DNA of 64,000 bases from Sipunculus nudus (Eukaryota; Annelida; Sipuncula; Golfingiida; Sipunculidae), in NCBI GenBank assembly GCA_026874595.1, contig CM049315.1, positions 72,645,416 to 72,709,415 on the forward strand. Reading direction: 5' to 3'. This document shows positions 35,020-45,734 of this stretch, piece after piece. Both the position numbers and the translations under genes were made by a program. The number at the start of each line of letters is the position of its first letter. Within the stretch, counting starts at the first letter, position 1. Below the pieces are notes generated by a model, which was not told where the DNA came from, made no database searches, and saw only the letters and a list, made by a program, of their open reading frames with translations.

Positions 35020-35400
35020 CCGTGTCATTGGTTCATGGGAATAACTATAAAAGGAAACAGAGTTACAAAACAATGCCCATTGTCCGCATTGTGACACTCG
35101 TAAGCTAAGCTTTGAGAAGAAACTCAATAGACAATGGATCGCCCAAGGTGCGATATCTGTGCATAAATCAGTCATCAGCGTGTCCATAGAATGAACCATT
35201 ATTTACTCACCTGGTTTGACAACTCTCTGCCATGTGACTACGACTGACCTCGACACTACACGAGCATGCATATCGAAGTGGACTCCATACAGTCTGAGTA
35301 TGAATATCAGTGTCACATCTGTCCAGCTGTGAATTTCAACGCTGTAAACATGACGTGAATGTAGCCTGGACAGACTAACAGTTAAAAGCCGGAAAGGTAA
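35020..35400 (+). promoter_or_regulatory. Conserved upstream block of copy 4 (candidate promoter or noncoding exon)
   Basis: This block is about 1.6 kb before the exon 1 acceptor and is strongly conserved with 56780-57118 upstream of copy 5, much better than the surrounding DNA. It ends on the plus strand in AAAG followed by GTAATGTG, a possible donor for a noncoding 5' UTR exon (copy 5: GAAG/GTAATGTG). On the minus strand it holds a perfect donor-like CCAG/GTGAGTA (35205-35214), also kept in copy 5. Function is inferred from paralogue conservation only. Confidence 0.45.
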
Positions 35401-36099
35401 TGTGGGAATTCGTAATTTTCAATACAACACACTAGCGGCGTTTTACCCCTTTGACATAACAGAGTTAATCGAAATTTAAAATGTGCAACACCGCACTGCA
35501 ATGGATGTAAATATTTTCGACATTTTTTACAACGCCTCATCCTGTCACTAACAATAAATCAGATCGATCGTTAGATACGTTTCTAACACCACCTATCATG
35601 TGCTAGAAAAATCCCGTTTTGATTCGTAACCCCACCTAATGTGTGTTTAACTTTTGCCCGAGTGTATACAACAGGTCTCGTACAGGTGCCCAGATGATAG
35701 CCTACTTGCACGCAGCACATAAAATAAATTTTTACCAGAGTGAATGATGTACAATTTCGTTTGTGAGTTCACATATATTCTTTCTTGTAATCAAATTGTA
35801 AAATACCCGCTGTTTACTACGATATCGATGCAATAGGATGGATGGCCGGTGTGGTGCGCTTCCCCGTATGACTTACACAGGTGGGGCATGGTTAGTGAGA
35901 GAAAGAAAGCAAAAGTAACTGGTTGAAACTGAGATCATGGTCTTAACAAGCACTGATATCATATCATAGACCAACCAGTTAAACTAACTGGGGTGTTGGA
36001 ACTAACACACATCCGAATCTGAAGAACTGCTGAGAGAATAATTGGTGTTTCGGTTGAACAATTTACTGATTCACAGATATGAAAGCAAACCAAATGTTT

Positions 36100-36545
36100 A
36101 CTCAGAAATGGGTTACGTCCCGATATTTTCCCCTGAACAATTTGTCTTCGTAACATATGTGGGGGCTCGTTCGGGATTCGAACCGATGTCGGTGGCGCAC
36201 ATGTCCGGCAGAAAAGCAAGCTTCACTAGCGAGAATCTTCGGTCCGCTTTTATGTCACCCCGTAACACACCCCCTCTTGAGAACGTTCTGCTATCAGAGC
36301 AAGACTAATTATCCCAGAAGTCACACTTCGGTGAGCTATTCCCTGGGCCACAAAGTTTACCGTCACGTTGGACGAGCTCCCATTTGTTACGAAGACAAAT
36401 TGTTAAGGGGAAAATATCGGGCCGATCCAGGATTCGAACCTATATCGGTGGCGCACATGTCCGGCGTTCGAACCGCTTCGCTAGAAAAGCAAGCTTCACC
36501 AGCGAGACAGTTCGGTCCGCTTTTATGTCATCACGTAACAAATGT
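36100..36545. repeat. Tandem and inverted repeat with tRNA-Pro 3'-end-like sequence
   Basis: Two direct units share GATTCGAACC..TATCGGTGGCGCACATGTCCGG and AGAAAAGCAAGCTTCAC...TCGGTCCGCTTTTATGTCA (36170-36265 and 36425-36540). CGATATTTTCCCC...TTTGTCTTCGTAACA (36121-36154) recurs inverted at 36386-36420. At 36160-36184 the sequence is complementary to a tRNA-Pro 3' end (TGGGGGCTCGTTCGGGAT), as in a retroelement primer-binding site or a tRNA-derived element. It is not a complete tRNA gene. Confidence 0.55.
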
Positions 36546-36971
36546 AAAACACTCACTTTATAATTGTCTTCAGATGCTGCCATCTGATAGACGCTTCAGA
36601 TTAGTAGCAAGTAAAGCCTGTCGCATTTGTAATTCTTCATGCCATTGCTAGTTATAATACTTAACGCAATATTTATACCACTTAACATAACTATCAAAAT
36701 TCATTTTCATGTCTCACTTCACACTGTTATGGAGTACCGGGTTTTATCAGTTTGATTTACTTTCGTTTAATGTCTTTGAGCATGTTGACCACAAGTTAGC
36801 TGTCCGATAGTTTTATGGACTATATATATAATATATGAGCACACTACATATCTTACACTACAGATGTAATATATGGCTTCAGATATTCAGTTATTTTAAG
36901 GGATAAGCAAATACATGCACGCTGTTTACTTAAAACCCGAGTATTAATAGATTTTGTATATGTTTCGCCAG

Positions 36972-37040
36972 GACCTTAATTTGTCACGGACAGAAATCGA
37001 CTGGAGAAATAAGAAGCCCGGATGACCGTTCATTGTTGAC
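36972..37040 (+). other. 5' UTR portion of coding exon 1, copy 4
   Basis: The sequence follows a pyrimidine-poor but conserved acceptor TATGTTTCGCCAG. Copy 5 has TATGTTTCAACAG at the matching place (exon from 58508). Both leaders share a CCCGGATGA block just before the start region. The short upstream ATGs here are not in good context. Confidence 0.5.
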
Positions 37041-40000
37041 ATGGCACCAGAAGGAGGATGGGGATGGATGGTTGTGCTGGGCTCTGCCATAATTCACGTC
37101 GTATGTACAGGTAAATAGAAAACTCTAGATCTAAAGTTTGAATTTTTATGTTAATATTTTTATAGTTTTTTTTTATTGATAATATTACCAATCTTTGTAT
37201 TCGCGATGTTTAAGCGATTGATTCTGTTGGTCATTAGTACTTGTCCGGTGAACGCTATAACGCCCTGATATTTGCATATTGGAATGTAACAGGGCCGTTG
37301 GAGGGTCTAGTGATTTCTTCAGTCTTAAAATGGTTAAGAGATTAATGAGGCTAACTAGGTTTGAGCGATGTTGTCCTGTCCTGAGGTGTTTACATTTTAG
37401 GCTTGCTTAACTAAGAAGTACTTTAAGCATATGCATGTAGACTTTCGGAGGGGCTTACACGCGATAATCCTGGTGTCAACCAGGCCCCGTGTACCACTCC
37501 TTTAATTGTAGGGTGGATGTCGTCCCCATTGCCAGGTCATTACATCGAGAAACCCCCGAAAGGCGCACTCGTTTGTGAGTGAAATCTCCAAATAAATCCT
37601 GCATAGCGTTTCATCCTGGCTTGGGCCCGACCGTTAAAAATCCCATCGCCTCGACTGAGATGCGAACACACGATCTACCACTTCTTTTACGGCATGGAAG
37701 CCGGTTCGTTTCAGGAGACTTTGTATGACAGGTTGTGTGATAAGCACCGCTGGTCTGACAGGAAGGAACCGGTGGCATATTTAAATTAAAGTTTGCTTAC
37801 CCTTAAAAGACTTCCACTAAGGCTAATTGAGAAGATGCATGTTAGATGAAGCCTGCTAATTATAGGAACCAAACCGTACGTATCATACGCACATGTCGAA
37901 CTTTGCTGATTAAAACCATACACGTTCATGTAGATGCTGTGTTGTGGACACAAGCGAAGTGAATTATGCTTTCAGAGTATCAACAGGAGCTGAGTGAATA
38001 TTATAAAACATGACCTCGTCATTGGTTTAGACAAGTATCACTATCTTTCAAACTAATATATTTCAGTGTACACATTGCAGTGATGGTGGACTCGAGTACG
38101 GACTCGGACTCCAGACCTTTTTTTACGGACTCGGACTCGAGGGTCCTGGACGCAGACCTTTTTGAGGAAAGCACTGGAGAAATCAGGACGAGTCCTTCTC
38201 GAGTATAGTCGAAATATAGCTCTGTCATATATATATATATATATATATGCAAACAACAAGATAATACTACCAAAAAGGCGGTATATATCATGCTTTAATT
38301 ATGCATAGGGAGCTAAATACATTTTTTTAATTATAAATTATAAATATAATAATAATATAATAAAATCATGTATAAACAAACATAAAAAGAACTGTTGTAA
38401 TCTCAAATTTAAACTTTAAATTTTCTTTGGTAAGGAGATATTTATTGGATTCGGACCTGGCTTCAATTCCCAGATGACTCAGACCCGAAGAAGGTGGACT
38501 TGGACCAGAAACACAAGGACTCAGACTTAGATATGAACTCTGGTGGGGTGAGCTCGCTCCAAAAACTGATAAATTGAAACCTCAGTTGGCTTCGTACTCA
38601 GTGTTGAGTGTCCAAGTACTACTTTGTGCCGCTTTGCTTTAATAACCCCTGAGTGTTTATCTCATGAAGTCATTACATGCAAAAGTTTTTTTTTTTTTTA
38701 TAAATTAGTTTTCATTGATACCATATATGTATGAATGCTTTGGAAAAAAAACACTCGGGTAAAATATATTTATAGAATTAAACTGCATGTTCCGGTTTAT
38801 GAAAATACAGTAATCAAAAACTCGGTAGGGTAATTTTTTACATTGTTTTTACAAGTCGTTCAGATCATTAAATAACTCGAACTATGTTTTGTTAGTTTTA
38901 ATGTCCTTTTTCGGCCGGTGCCCGCCCGTCTCCGTGGTGTTTTTTTTGTATTTATCTTTCGGTCACAAAGGGATTTTAGAAAACTGTGCGTTTTTTGTGC
39001 AGTTTTGTGTAGCATAACAAACCGCCGGTCTTGTCTTCTGTGATACCCAACCTATTGCGTTGTCAGGGTAACATGCCGAGGCTTTACTGCAACGTCTTCC
39101 CTGATTGGTTAGCTGATGAATGGGTGTTTGTTTGTGGGGACAGGTAAGTTTTTTTTTTTTTTTTGCTCGCCGGTTACAAAGTGTTACACGCGGCATTTGT
39201 TCTTCCAAAATCAAATTATAATGAACGATCCCTTCGGAATGTGTTTTTTTTTTTTTTTTTCAAAACGCCCGTCCGGCGTCCGCCTCTCGGGTCACCCGTA
39301 TCCGCGAAAGGACGCGCGGGGCCCGAGGCAAAATATTAGAGCCGTCCCCACCAGCATACACGTTTTAGGTGAGGCCACTTTGTTACGGAACCTTATATAA
39401 ACAGAACGTATGCGTGATGAACACAAATTTTGTAATGGAGATAAAAAAATCAGATTCTGTAACACTAGGCAGCGTGAAATGTCTGGGGGAATGAATAAAG
39501 AAGTCAGTGTTTTTTTGTTAACAAATAACTATAATTTTTCTTAAAACAACCCTAACAATACAATACACCAAATCAATACAATAGTACAGTACAACAGCGG
39601 TATAGCAACAAGTCAATACAATCTCACAGAAAATAATGTATGTGCACAGTACCTGGGAACCAATACCATCATTATGATAAGTCCTTTATATGTAAACTCC
39701 CGGAGAATGACAGTCCAGTGGAATGTTCTTGCAACAGCCCAGAAAGTAAACCGAAGTCCAAATGCATAAATCCAGGAGAAAGTCTTTGAAAATGTATAAT
39801 TGCCGCATTCGTCGGATAAGGTCCTAGAATCTGACACACGCTTCTGCGTCCGCTGGAATCTGCTCTGCTGTCTCTCTCTGCCGTTCTCAAACACAGCCCC
39901 TTTATATACCTTCACACCTCAAGCCGAGAATTTTCCACTTCTCGAACAGTCTATAAGATCTTGCACAACACGCGTTTCAGGAATTCTCTAGAAAAACAGC

Positions 40001-41204
40001 GCTGTGTATCTCCACACACCAGGCTCATCACGTGACCCCGGCCAGGCGTGAAAACCCAACGCTAACATGACAAGGAGAACTCGACCAGTACGGATTAAAC
40101 ATAGAATGTAATACGCGGCCAGACACGAGCGCCACAGCAGGAGTTACGCCCGTGTCACATAATAAAAAGAGCACCTGTAACAACTTCTATTGCACTTTTA
40201 CCCAAAAAAAAAATTTGTTTAAGGTGGCCCGTTTATAGTAATGGTGTTATCGATCATACAGCGGGATATTATCTGATCGCCATTCCTTAATACAAAGGAA
40301 TGATACGGGCAGATCGAGCTAGGGCATTGAGGCTAAAGTTCTGAAGATACCTTTAGCGATAACTGACTCCTTCATTAGTATGACAATACAAACACTAACG
40401 GAGTTGTTTGTGTGGAGATATTACAGCTGCTCCAACTAGAAATCTGCATTCTAAGGAATGCATGCCTCCGCCATTGGGGGGGGGGGGTTCTTTTGTGGGT
40501 TGCTCCCATAATAGTATTTGCATATTCCTGTTTTTTATGCATAAGTGACTCTACATTTGTAAATTTCCCTTGATGACATTCCTAAATCCGGATCATGAGC
40601 CGGATCTACATCAAATCTATTCTTAAATAGCACATTCCCGAAATGCCCTGACAATTCCATGGGATTCAGTTCATGATTGCTTGAGTTATGCTTTGGAAAA
40701 ACACACACACAAAAACAAACAAACAAAAAACACCCACCCGAACGGGGATGAACGCATACTCTCTTGACGGAGGCAATCAATTATAGCCGAAGCTGTGAAT
40801 AAACGACACAGTAGGCATTCATATTGTACCGTGTGGGTACTTGAATCTTAACATACTCGCTGACGTCAAAGGGACAAATTCCGTTTATCTGACGTGAACC
40901 ACTCATCCCACTAGTTAGTCTCGATTAAGATTATCAATGATTGGTCGGTTTTCCCATTAAAATTGATTTAACTAATTGAACAATTAAGAAAGCGACAATA
41001 AGCGATTAAACAAATTTCACCAGCCACTTGAAGAAGAAGGTCTAAGCTCCGAATGCTCCTGAAGAAAATAAAGTATACACTAAGCCGTCTCTATCTTATT
41101 TACCACATTGAGAGACTGAGACGGCTACACACTTTACATACATACGCGTACCAGATTAGGATAAATATTATGCACCTCTGTGCTCTCTGCCCATGAAAAT
41201 CTAT

Positions 41205-41263
<59 letters not shown>

Positions 41264-42089
41264 GGTCATATATTAAACAAGTACTGAAAATATACTAATT
41301 TTAAATATGCAAGAGTGCCCCTGGCTGTGGGCTTTTCCATAAATATTAGGTATTACCTGTACGGAGCCGTATACGGCGCTGGATGAGGGGAAGGTTCTAA
41401 AATCGCCGTATATGGCTCCCTACACTCCTGTTATTATATCATATTTTAGTTCCAACCGTATCCGAGTCCATATACGTGTCCGGATAAGAGGAAACGTTTT
41501 CTTTTCTTTTCTATAGGTTTGCAAGTCTCGTTCGGAGTGATCTATCTTGACCTGGTGGACAGATTTTCCTCTGGTGCTACCGAAACAAGCCTCGTTCTGA
41601 TTATTTTCAACTTAACCCACTTTTGTTTTGGTATGTGATATTTGACACCATAGAGCCTGAGACCACTACTAGCAGAGTTGTTGGAAAACTTAATACTAAC
41701 CTTCCCATGGTTTAAGACTTCTTCTCTGTCATATATTCGTAATACGAAATAAATCAAATCGAGACACGTTTAAGAAAACTGAGGGCGCTGAAAATTAATC
41801 GCGGTACCTTTTACCGTAAATAGGACTCCAATCTTGAGTATATTCTACGCCGTATTTCAAATGGAATGCCATGATCTGAATTTTGTATAAATATTTCATC
41901 CTTGTATGCTTTCCCCAGGACCCCTTGCCAGTTCGTTGGCGAAGAGATACGGATGTCGGGGTGTCGTGATAACAGGCAGTTTAATCATGACGGCAGGGTG
42001 TATTGCCTCGGCATATGTGTCAAGCCTTTACGCCCTCTATGTGACATTGGGTGTACTAACAGGTCAGGAATCTAATTTTGCGTCCATGC

Positions 42090-42185
<96 letters not shown>

Positions 42186-45100
42186 ATATTTCCCAAATAT
42201 ATTCAGTAAATCTCTATGTCATCAGTGACCCTTGAGAAATAATAGACTATGGAACAAAGGATGTCAATCAGTAATGAGTATACTGGATATAATGCAAGTT
42301 GTTCTACACAGTGTCACGCTGAAAAAAAAATGTTCATAGTTGAGCAGCGATCGAAGGTGCGCAAATACCAGTTGATTCAAATAACAAGGAAATTATAAGT
42401 TGCTATTAGATAAAATAAACATTCAATCATTTAAACGATTAACTGATGAAAGGAAAATATGATACAACGCCACCTGGCGGAGGTGCTATAAATAAGTATA
42501 CACAGGGGTTTATAATTTTATAAATAATTAATAATAATATAGACTTCGCATTAGATGCACTTGTGACAACATTTTTAAAATGGTTTTGAACACGTTATAT
42601 CACACCTATTAAGTCAATATATCAAATATTGAAGATTGTATGATATATTTTTGGGCTGGGTTTTCTCTTGACACGTATTTTTATTTTATTATTTTCAGGT
42701 TTTGGGTCAAGTCTAACGCTGGCGCCATCTTTGGTTATAGTGAGTCATTATTTTGTAAAAAGAAGATCTAGAGCAATGGCTCTGAGCACGTTTGGCAGCA
42801 GCATCAGCTGTATAGCAATGGCTCCTTTTCTGTTATGGATTCTTGATATATACTCATTTCCGGGAGCAGCATTAATGTATGCCGGTCTATCTTTTAACCT
42901 TTGCGTAGCCGGCGCCCTCTACCGTCCGCTTCAGACACTTTATTTCACAGATAATGTGGACTCCATTGAGAGGTACATAGTAAAACAAACTTGTGTTGGT
43001 ACATGCGAAAATGGTCATATACATTATGAGAGTCAAATAGATCACTCTGGTTTATCTAATGATAAAGCTGCTGAGTTGAAAGCATTACAAACGACCCGAT
43101 TATCCCATCTATCATATAAAGGTGAGGTAGAGATAGAAAAAGTGACCTCACCAATAAGAGCGCCAGGTACGAAGGGGACCTTTAGAAAGCTATCATACAA
43201 GAAGTTCCCTACCCCAAAGAACCAAGTCGCTGTATTGAAAAATCCTTCATTTATCATATACGTGTTGACCGTCTTCTCAATGCCAATAAACAACATGAGT
43301 TTTTACACTTTCCTGCCAGCACTTTTAAAAAGGACAGGCGCAACAGAAGCGGAAGTAGCCATTGTCCTCACAACTGCCGGAGCATTTGACATCTTAGGAC
43401 GGTTTTCATTTGGTTTCCTCTTTGACTTGAAGCTCATCAAGAGGTACCGGGTGTTGTTACAAGGTACAGCGGGCGTTATGACAGGTCTTGTGACCCTTGC
43501 TATACCTCACGTGACCAGTCACGTGTGGATTACGATCATGTGCTGCTTGCGGACCCTCGTGATGAGTGGGTTTAATGCTCAACGTATCACTGTGATGGCT
43601 GACCTCATTCCCGTCCACCAGGTAGCGCCAGGTGTAGGGATGGTTCTGTTTTCCCAGGGTATGGGAAGCGTGGCGTTCATTGTGGCAGGTAAGTGTATGA
43701 ACCATCGTGTTTTCAGTTTCATTTTTCTATTTTTCGTTTTTAATAACTGAAATCGTTCAATATAGTTCGGTCACACTAATCATATATGGATCAATCCCAC
43801 CGTTGTGGTCAGAATCGTTTAAACTCGTTCATTCATGTTCGGGTTGTGTGTGTTGTTGTTAGAAACGGAATCTCATGACATGTTCATGGCATTTTGGGGA
43901 TAGGTGAATGAAAAATCGATTAGACTTTAAAGTGGATCCGGCACATGATCTAGATCCAGGAACCTCATCGAGGAAAATTCACAAATGTACGCTAAGGTCT
44001 TAAATATACAAATGAAACTCGGAATGTGGATAAACAAGTTAATGACGGGGGATTGTATTTGTTAAAATGCAGCTTATTTGATGGAAAAATAAGACGCTTA
44101 AATTTGCTTTTATTTGATGAAATACTGTATTTGCTTAACAGTACCATCAAGCGTCCGCTCGACGAAAAAAATGCCAAAAGAAAATGCTAAAATTTCTAAA
44201 ATTCCTGTGAGCACGCTAGTAATTTATATATTGTATTACAGAGGTGTATCACGCTGTTTGTTCATGCTGACTTAATACAAATGTTCCGTGGCATATGTAT
44301 CCTGACTGTTTAAACACTGTTACCCGTTATATTTTGTTCTCTGTGTGAGCAAACACAGTGCACATGTCTCTGTCTGACTAAAATGCGTAATCAGAGATCC
44401 GAACTTGAGAATGTGCGACGATTCCCCAGCAAGGAGAATAACCATATGAAAGAGGAAACATAACAGAAACACCGGTTGCATGCTTGAAAAAATCTTTATT
44501 TGTGAAGTTGCTCATTACGGCTACCAGGTGGCGTGCACGCTATGTTTATGTTTATGGTACTGATCGCGCTTGTTTTTTTTGGTCAATTGTGTACAAGAGT
44601 AACTAGAGGACCTGTTTTTTTGTAACACTACGGGCCTCACTTTCCCAAATTGGGGGGGGGGGGGGGGGGGGGGAATGGACCCCTTCAAAAGTTTGGTGTT
44701 AACTTAAATCCTGGATTTCAAAAGATTTGACCTTGTATGATGATGATCAAGGTAACCAGATTATGAACTTATCTGAGATTTTATTCTGCCTGATATGACC
44801 TTGAAAATCCAGGTGAAGGTCACCAGTTTTCGAGCTCCTTAAGGAACTCGTTAAAAAAAATTGTGTTTCAAATTTGAGGAAAAAAATGTGTAATACTTCA
44901 AAAGTGATGGACTTCTCCAAATTCTATTTCGGCCTATTTGACCTTGATGATAAAGGTCAAGGTCACCGGTTTTCAAACGCTTCCGAGATTTTGGTAGAAA
45001 CAATTTAAATTTAAAATGTTGAGTCGTTCAGAAGTTATCGCGTTCATAATATATGACACAGACGACCCCGCCGAGGATAGACACAACTCTCCTTTCCATG

Positions 45101-45438
45101 AGGAGGGGACACATAATTAATGGGTTAATTATCAATGAAATATTGGTAGAAATCATAAGGTTTTAAGAAAGAAACGCTATATTTTATGTATATTTAACAT
45201 GCCTAGAATGCTGGTATGCGAATAGGTCTCTTTAAATGTATTACCGGAAATAAAGCATATTCATGTAATTCCAGGTGTTTTGAAGGATACCCTGCAGTCC
45301 TTGAATATGCCGTTTTATTACGGAGGTCTGTCAATGGCTGCTGTTTCTTTGTTATTCGTCTGTCATCAGGGAGTCAAGTTCGTCAGAGCTGGACGTATGT
45401 CAACCGATGAACTGAGAGAGAACAAGTCTGATCTCTGA
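37041..45438 (+). CDS. SLC16 monocarboxylate-transporter-like carrier, copy 4 (intact, 493 aa, five exons)
   Basis: Exons: 37041-37110, 41517-41630, 41919-42062, 42699-43688, 45275-45438. They sum to 1482 nt and one open frame. Exon 1 encodes MAPEGGWGWMVV, the SLC16 N-terminal signature. Exon 4 opens with a glycine-phenylalanine segment followed by YFVKRRSRAMALSTFGSS (second signature), then GALYRPL, a long polar loop, and TM8 with Asp340 and Arg344 (DILGR), the proton and substrate coupling pair of the family. Exon 5 gives the last helix and a tail ending ENKSDL. All introns are phase 1. Intron 1 (4.4 kb) is full of repeats: a reverse SINE, a GGACTC-rich element, an LTR-like block and a MITE. 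A 5' UTR part of exon 1 starts after an acceptor at 36971/36972; the same acceptor is conserved in copy 5. Role: predicted 12-helix plasma-membrane carrier, substrate unknown. Closest relative in the window is copy 5. Confidence 0.93.
37455..37715 (-). repeat. tRNA-derived SINE copy in intron 1 of copy 4
   Basis: Reverse orientation. On the minus strand it reads CCGGCTTCCATGCC at the head, a B-box-like GTGTTCGCATCTC, then the GCAATGGGGACGAC and GGGGCCTGGTTGACACCAGGA body blocks. The tail is missing. Confidence 0.7.
38080..38565. repeat. GGACTC-rich inverted-terminal-repeat element, copy B (intron 1 of copy 4)
   Basis: Begins CAGTGATGGTGGACTCGAGT (a CAGTG start, as in hAT termini), with repeated ACGGACTCGGACTC motifs. 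The far end has GGACTCAGACTTAG and ACTCTGGTGG. A short (TA)n tract lies inside at 38226-38249. Confidence 0.6.
39458..40159 (-). mobile_element. Candidate solo LTR in intron 1 of copy 4
   Basis: Read on the minus strand, it starts TGTGACACGGGCG, has a TATATAAAGG box (complement of 39899-39908) followed by a leader-like region, and ends AGTGTTACA. So it has TG...CA ends, with matching TGTSAC/GTTACA termini. Its size (702 bp) and promoter layout fit an LTR. No clear target-site duplication or internal coding region is present. Confidence 0.5.
40439..40782 (-). repeat. MITE-like repeat, CCTCCGCC family, in intron 1 of copy 4
   Basis: CATTCTAAGGAATGCATGCCTCCGCC, the core CCTAAATCCGGATCATGAGCCGGATC, a CA-rich stretch, and the end GAACGCATACTCTCTTGACGGAGGC. 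The ends are inverted (CCTCCGCC / GGAGGC). Confidence 0.65.
41201..41264. repeat. (TA)n microsatellite in intron 1 of copy 4
   Basis: An almost pure TA/AT tract with two interruptions. Confidence 0.95.
42092..42185. repeat. Compound (TA)n(GA)nGn microsatellite in intron 3 of copy 4
   Basis: TA tract 42092-42147, GA tract 42148-42177, then a G run. The same compound repeat lies at the matching place in copy 5 (60919-61024). Confidence 0.95.
43880..44065 (+). repeat. MITE-like repeat, CCTCCGCC family, partial, in intron 4 of copy 4
   Basis: AAAAATCGATTAGACTTTAAAGTGGATCCGGCACATGATC, AGGAACCTCATCGAGGAAAATTCACAAATGTA. The 5' end is eroded. Confidence 0.55.
44652..44673. repeat. Poly-G run in intron 4 of copy 4
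   Basis: About 22 consecutive G. Length in an assembly is unreliable. Confidence 0.9.
44720..45070 (+). repeat. Dispersed repeat with TGACCTTGA/TCAAGGTCA motifs in intron 4 of copy 4
   Basis: Repeated nuclear-receptor half-site-like words: TGACCTT at 44728 and 44796, AAGGTCACC at 44816, TGACCTTGA at 44939, AGGTCAAGGTCA at 44954-44965. The half-sites recur in a loosely periodic arrangement with GATTTTATT.TGCC/GGCCTATTTG spacers, as in an interspersed repeat. Confidence 0.5.
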
Positions 45439-45673
45439 GTAACATAGGGATAATGAACGCAACAAAGCAACGTGTGATTTGCAGATGTTGCAGTTAGGGC
45501 TAATGTTAATACTAGTAAAGTCATATTACACACAGATAGTTCGGTTCGTACCGACTGGCAATCGGACCTCGCATCTTCGATTTCGCGTCGGATGCTCTCC
45601 GTTTTAGTTACCGATCCCTAAACCGATATATCATTGGAACTAATGCCAAAATAAAGTAAAATCACCCGTATCG

Positions 45674-45678
<5 letters not shown>

Positions 45679-45731
<53 letters not shown>
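45679..45731. repeat. (TA)n microsatellite downstream of copy 4
   Basis: An uninterrupted AT/TA tract. Confidence 0.95.
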
Positions 45732-45733
<2 letters not shown>

Positions 45734-45734
45734 C

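Larger units (their letters stand above)
30350..36970 (+). repeat. Upstream region of copy 4, segmental duplicate of 53680-58507
   Basis: Blocks collinear with the copy 5 upstream region: 31018-31110 (53765-53900), 32340-32630 (54460-54730), 33470-33780 (55950-56265), 34385-34445 (56465-56530), 35020-35830 (56780-57570), 35960-36000 (57900-57945) and 36655-36970 (58130-58507). Between them are lineage-specific insertions: a MITE at 31886, a SINE at 34001 and the tRNA-Pro-like repeat at 36100. Confidence 0.75.

Noticed and set aside
36157-36230. Possible tRNA-Pro gene on the minus strand
   Set aside because: Only the 3' end matches tRNA-Pro. The acceptor 5' half and D arm do not pair, and the unit is part of a repeat.
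39116-39400. Open frame with poly-Phe
   Set aside because: Produced by two poly-T runs. No protein features.
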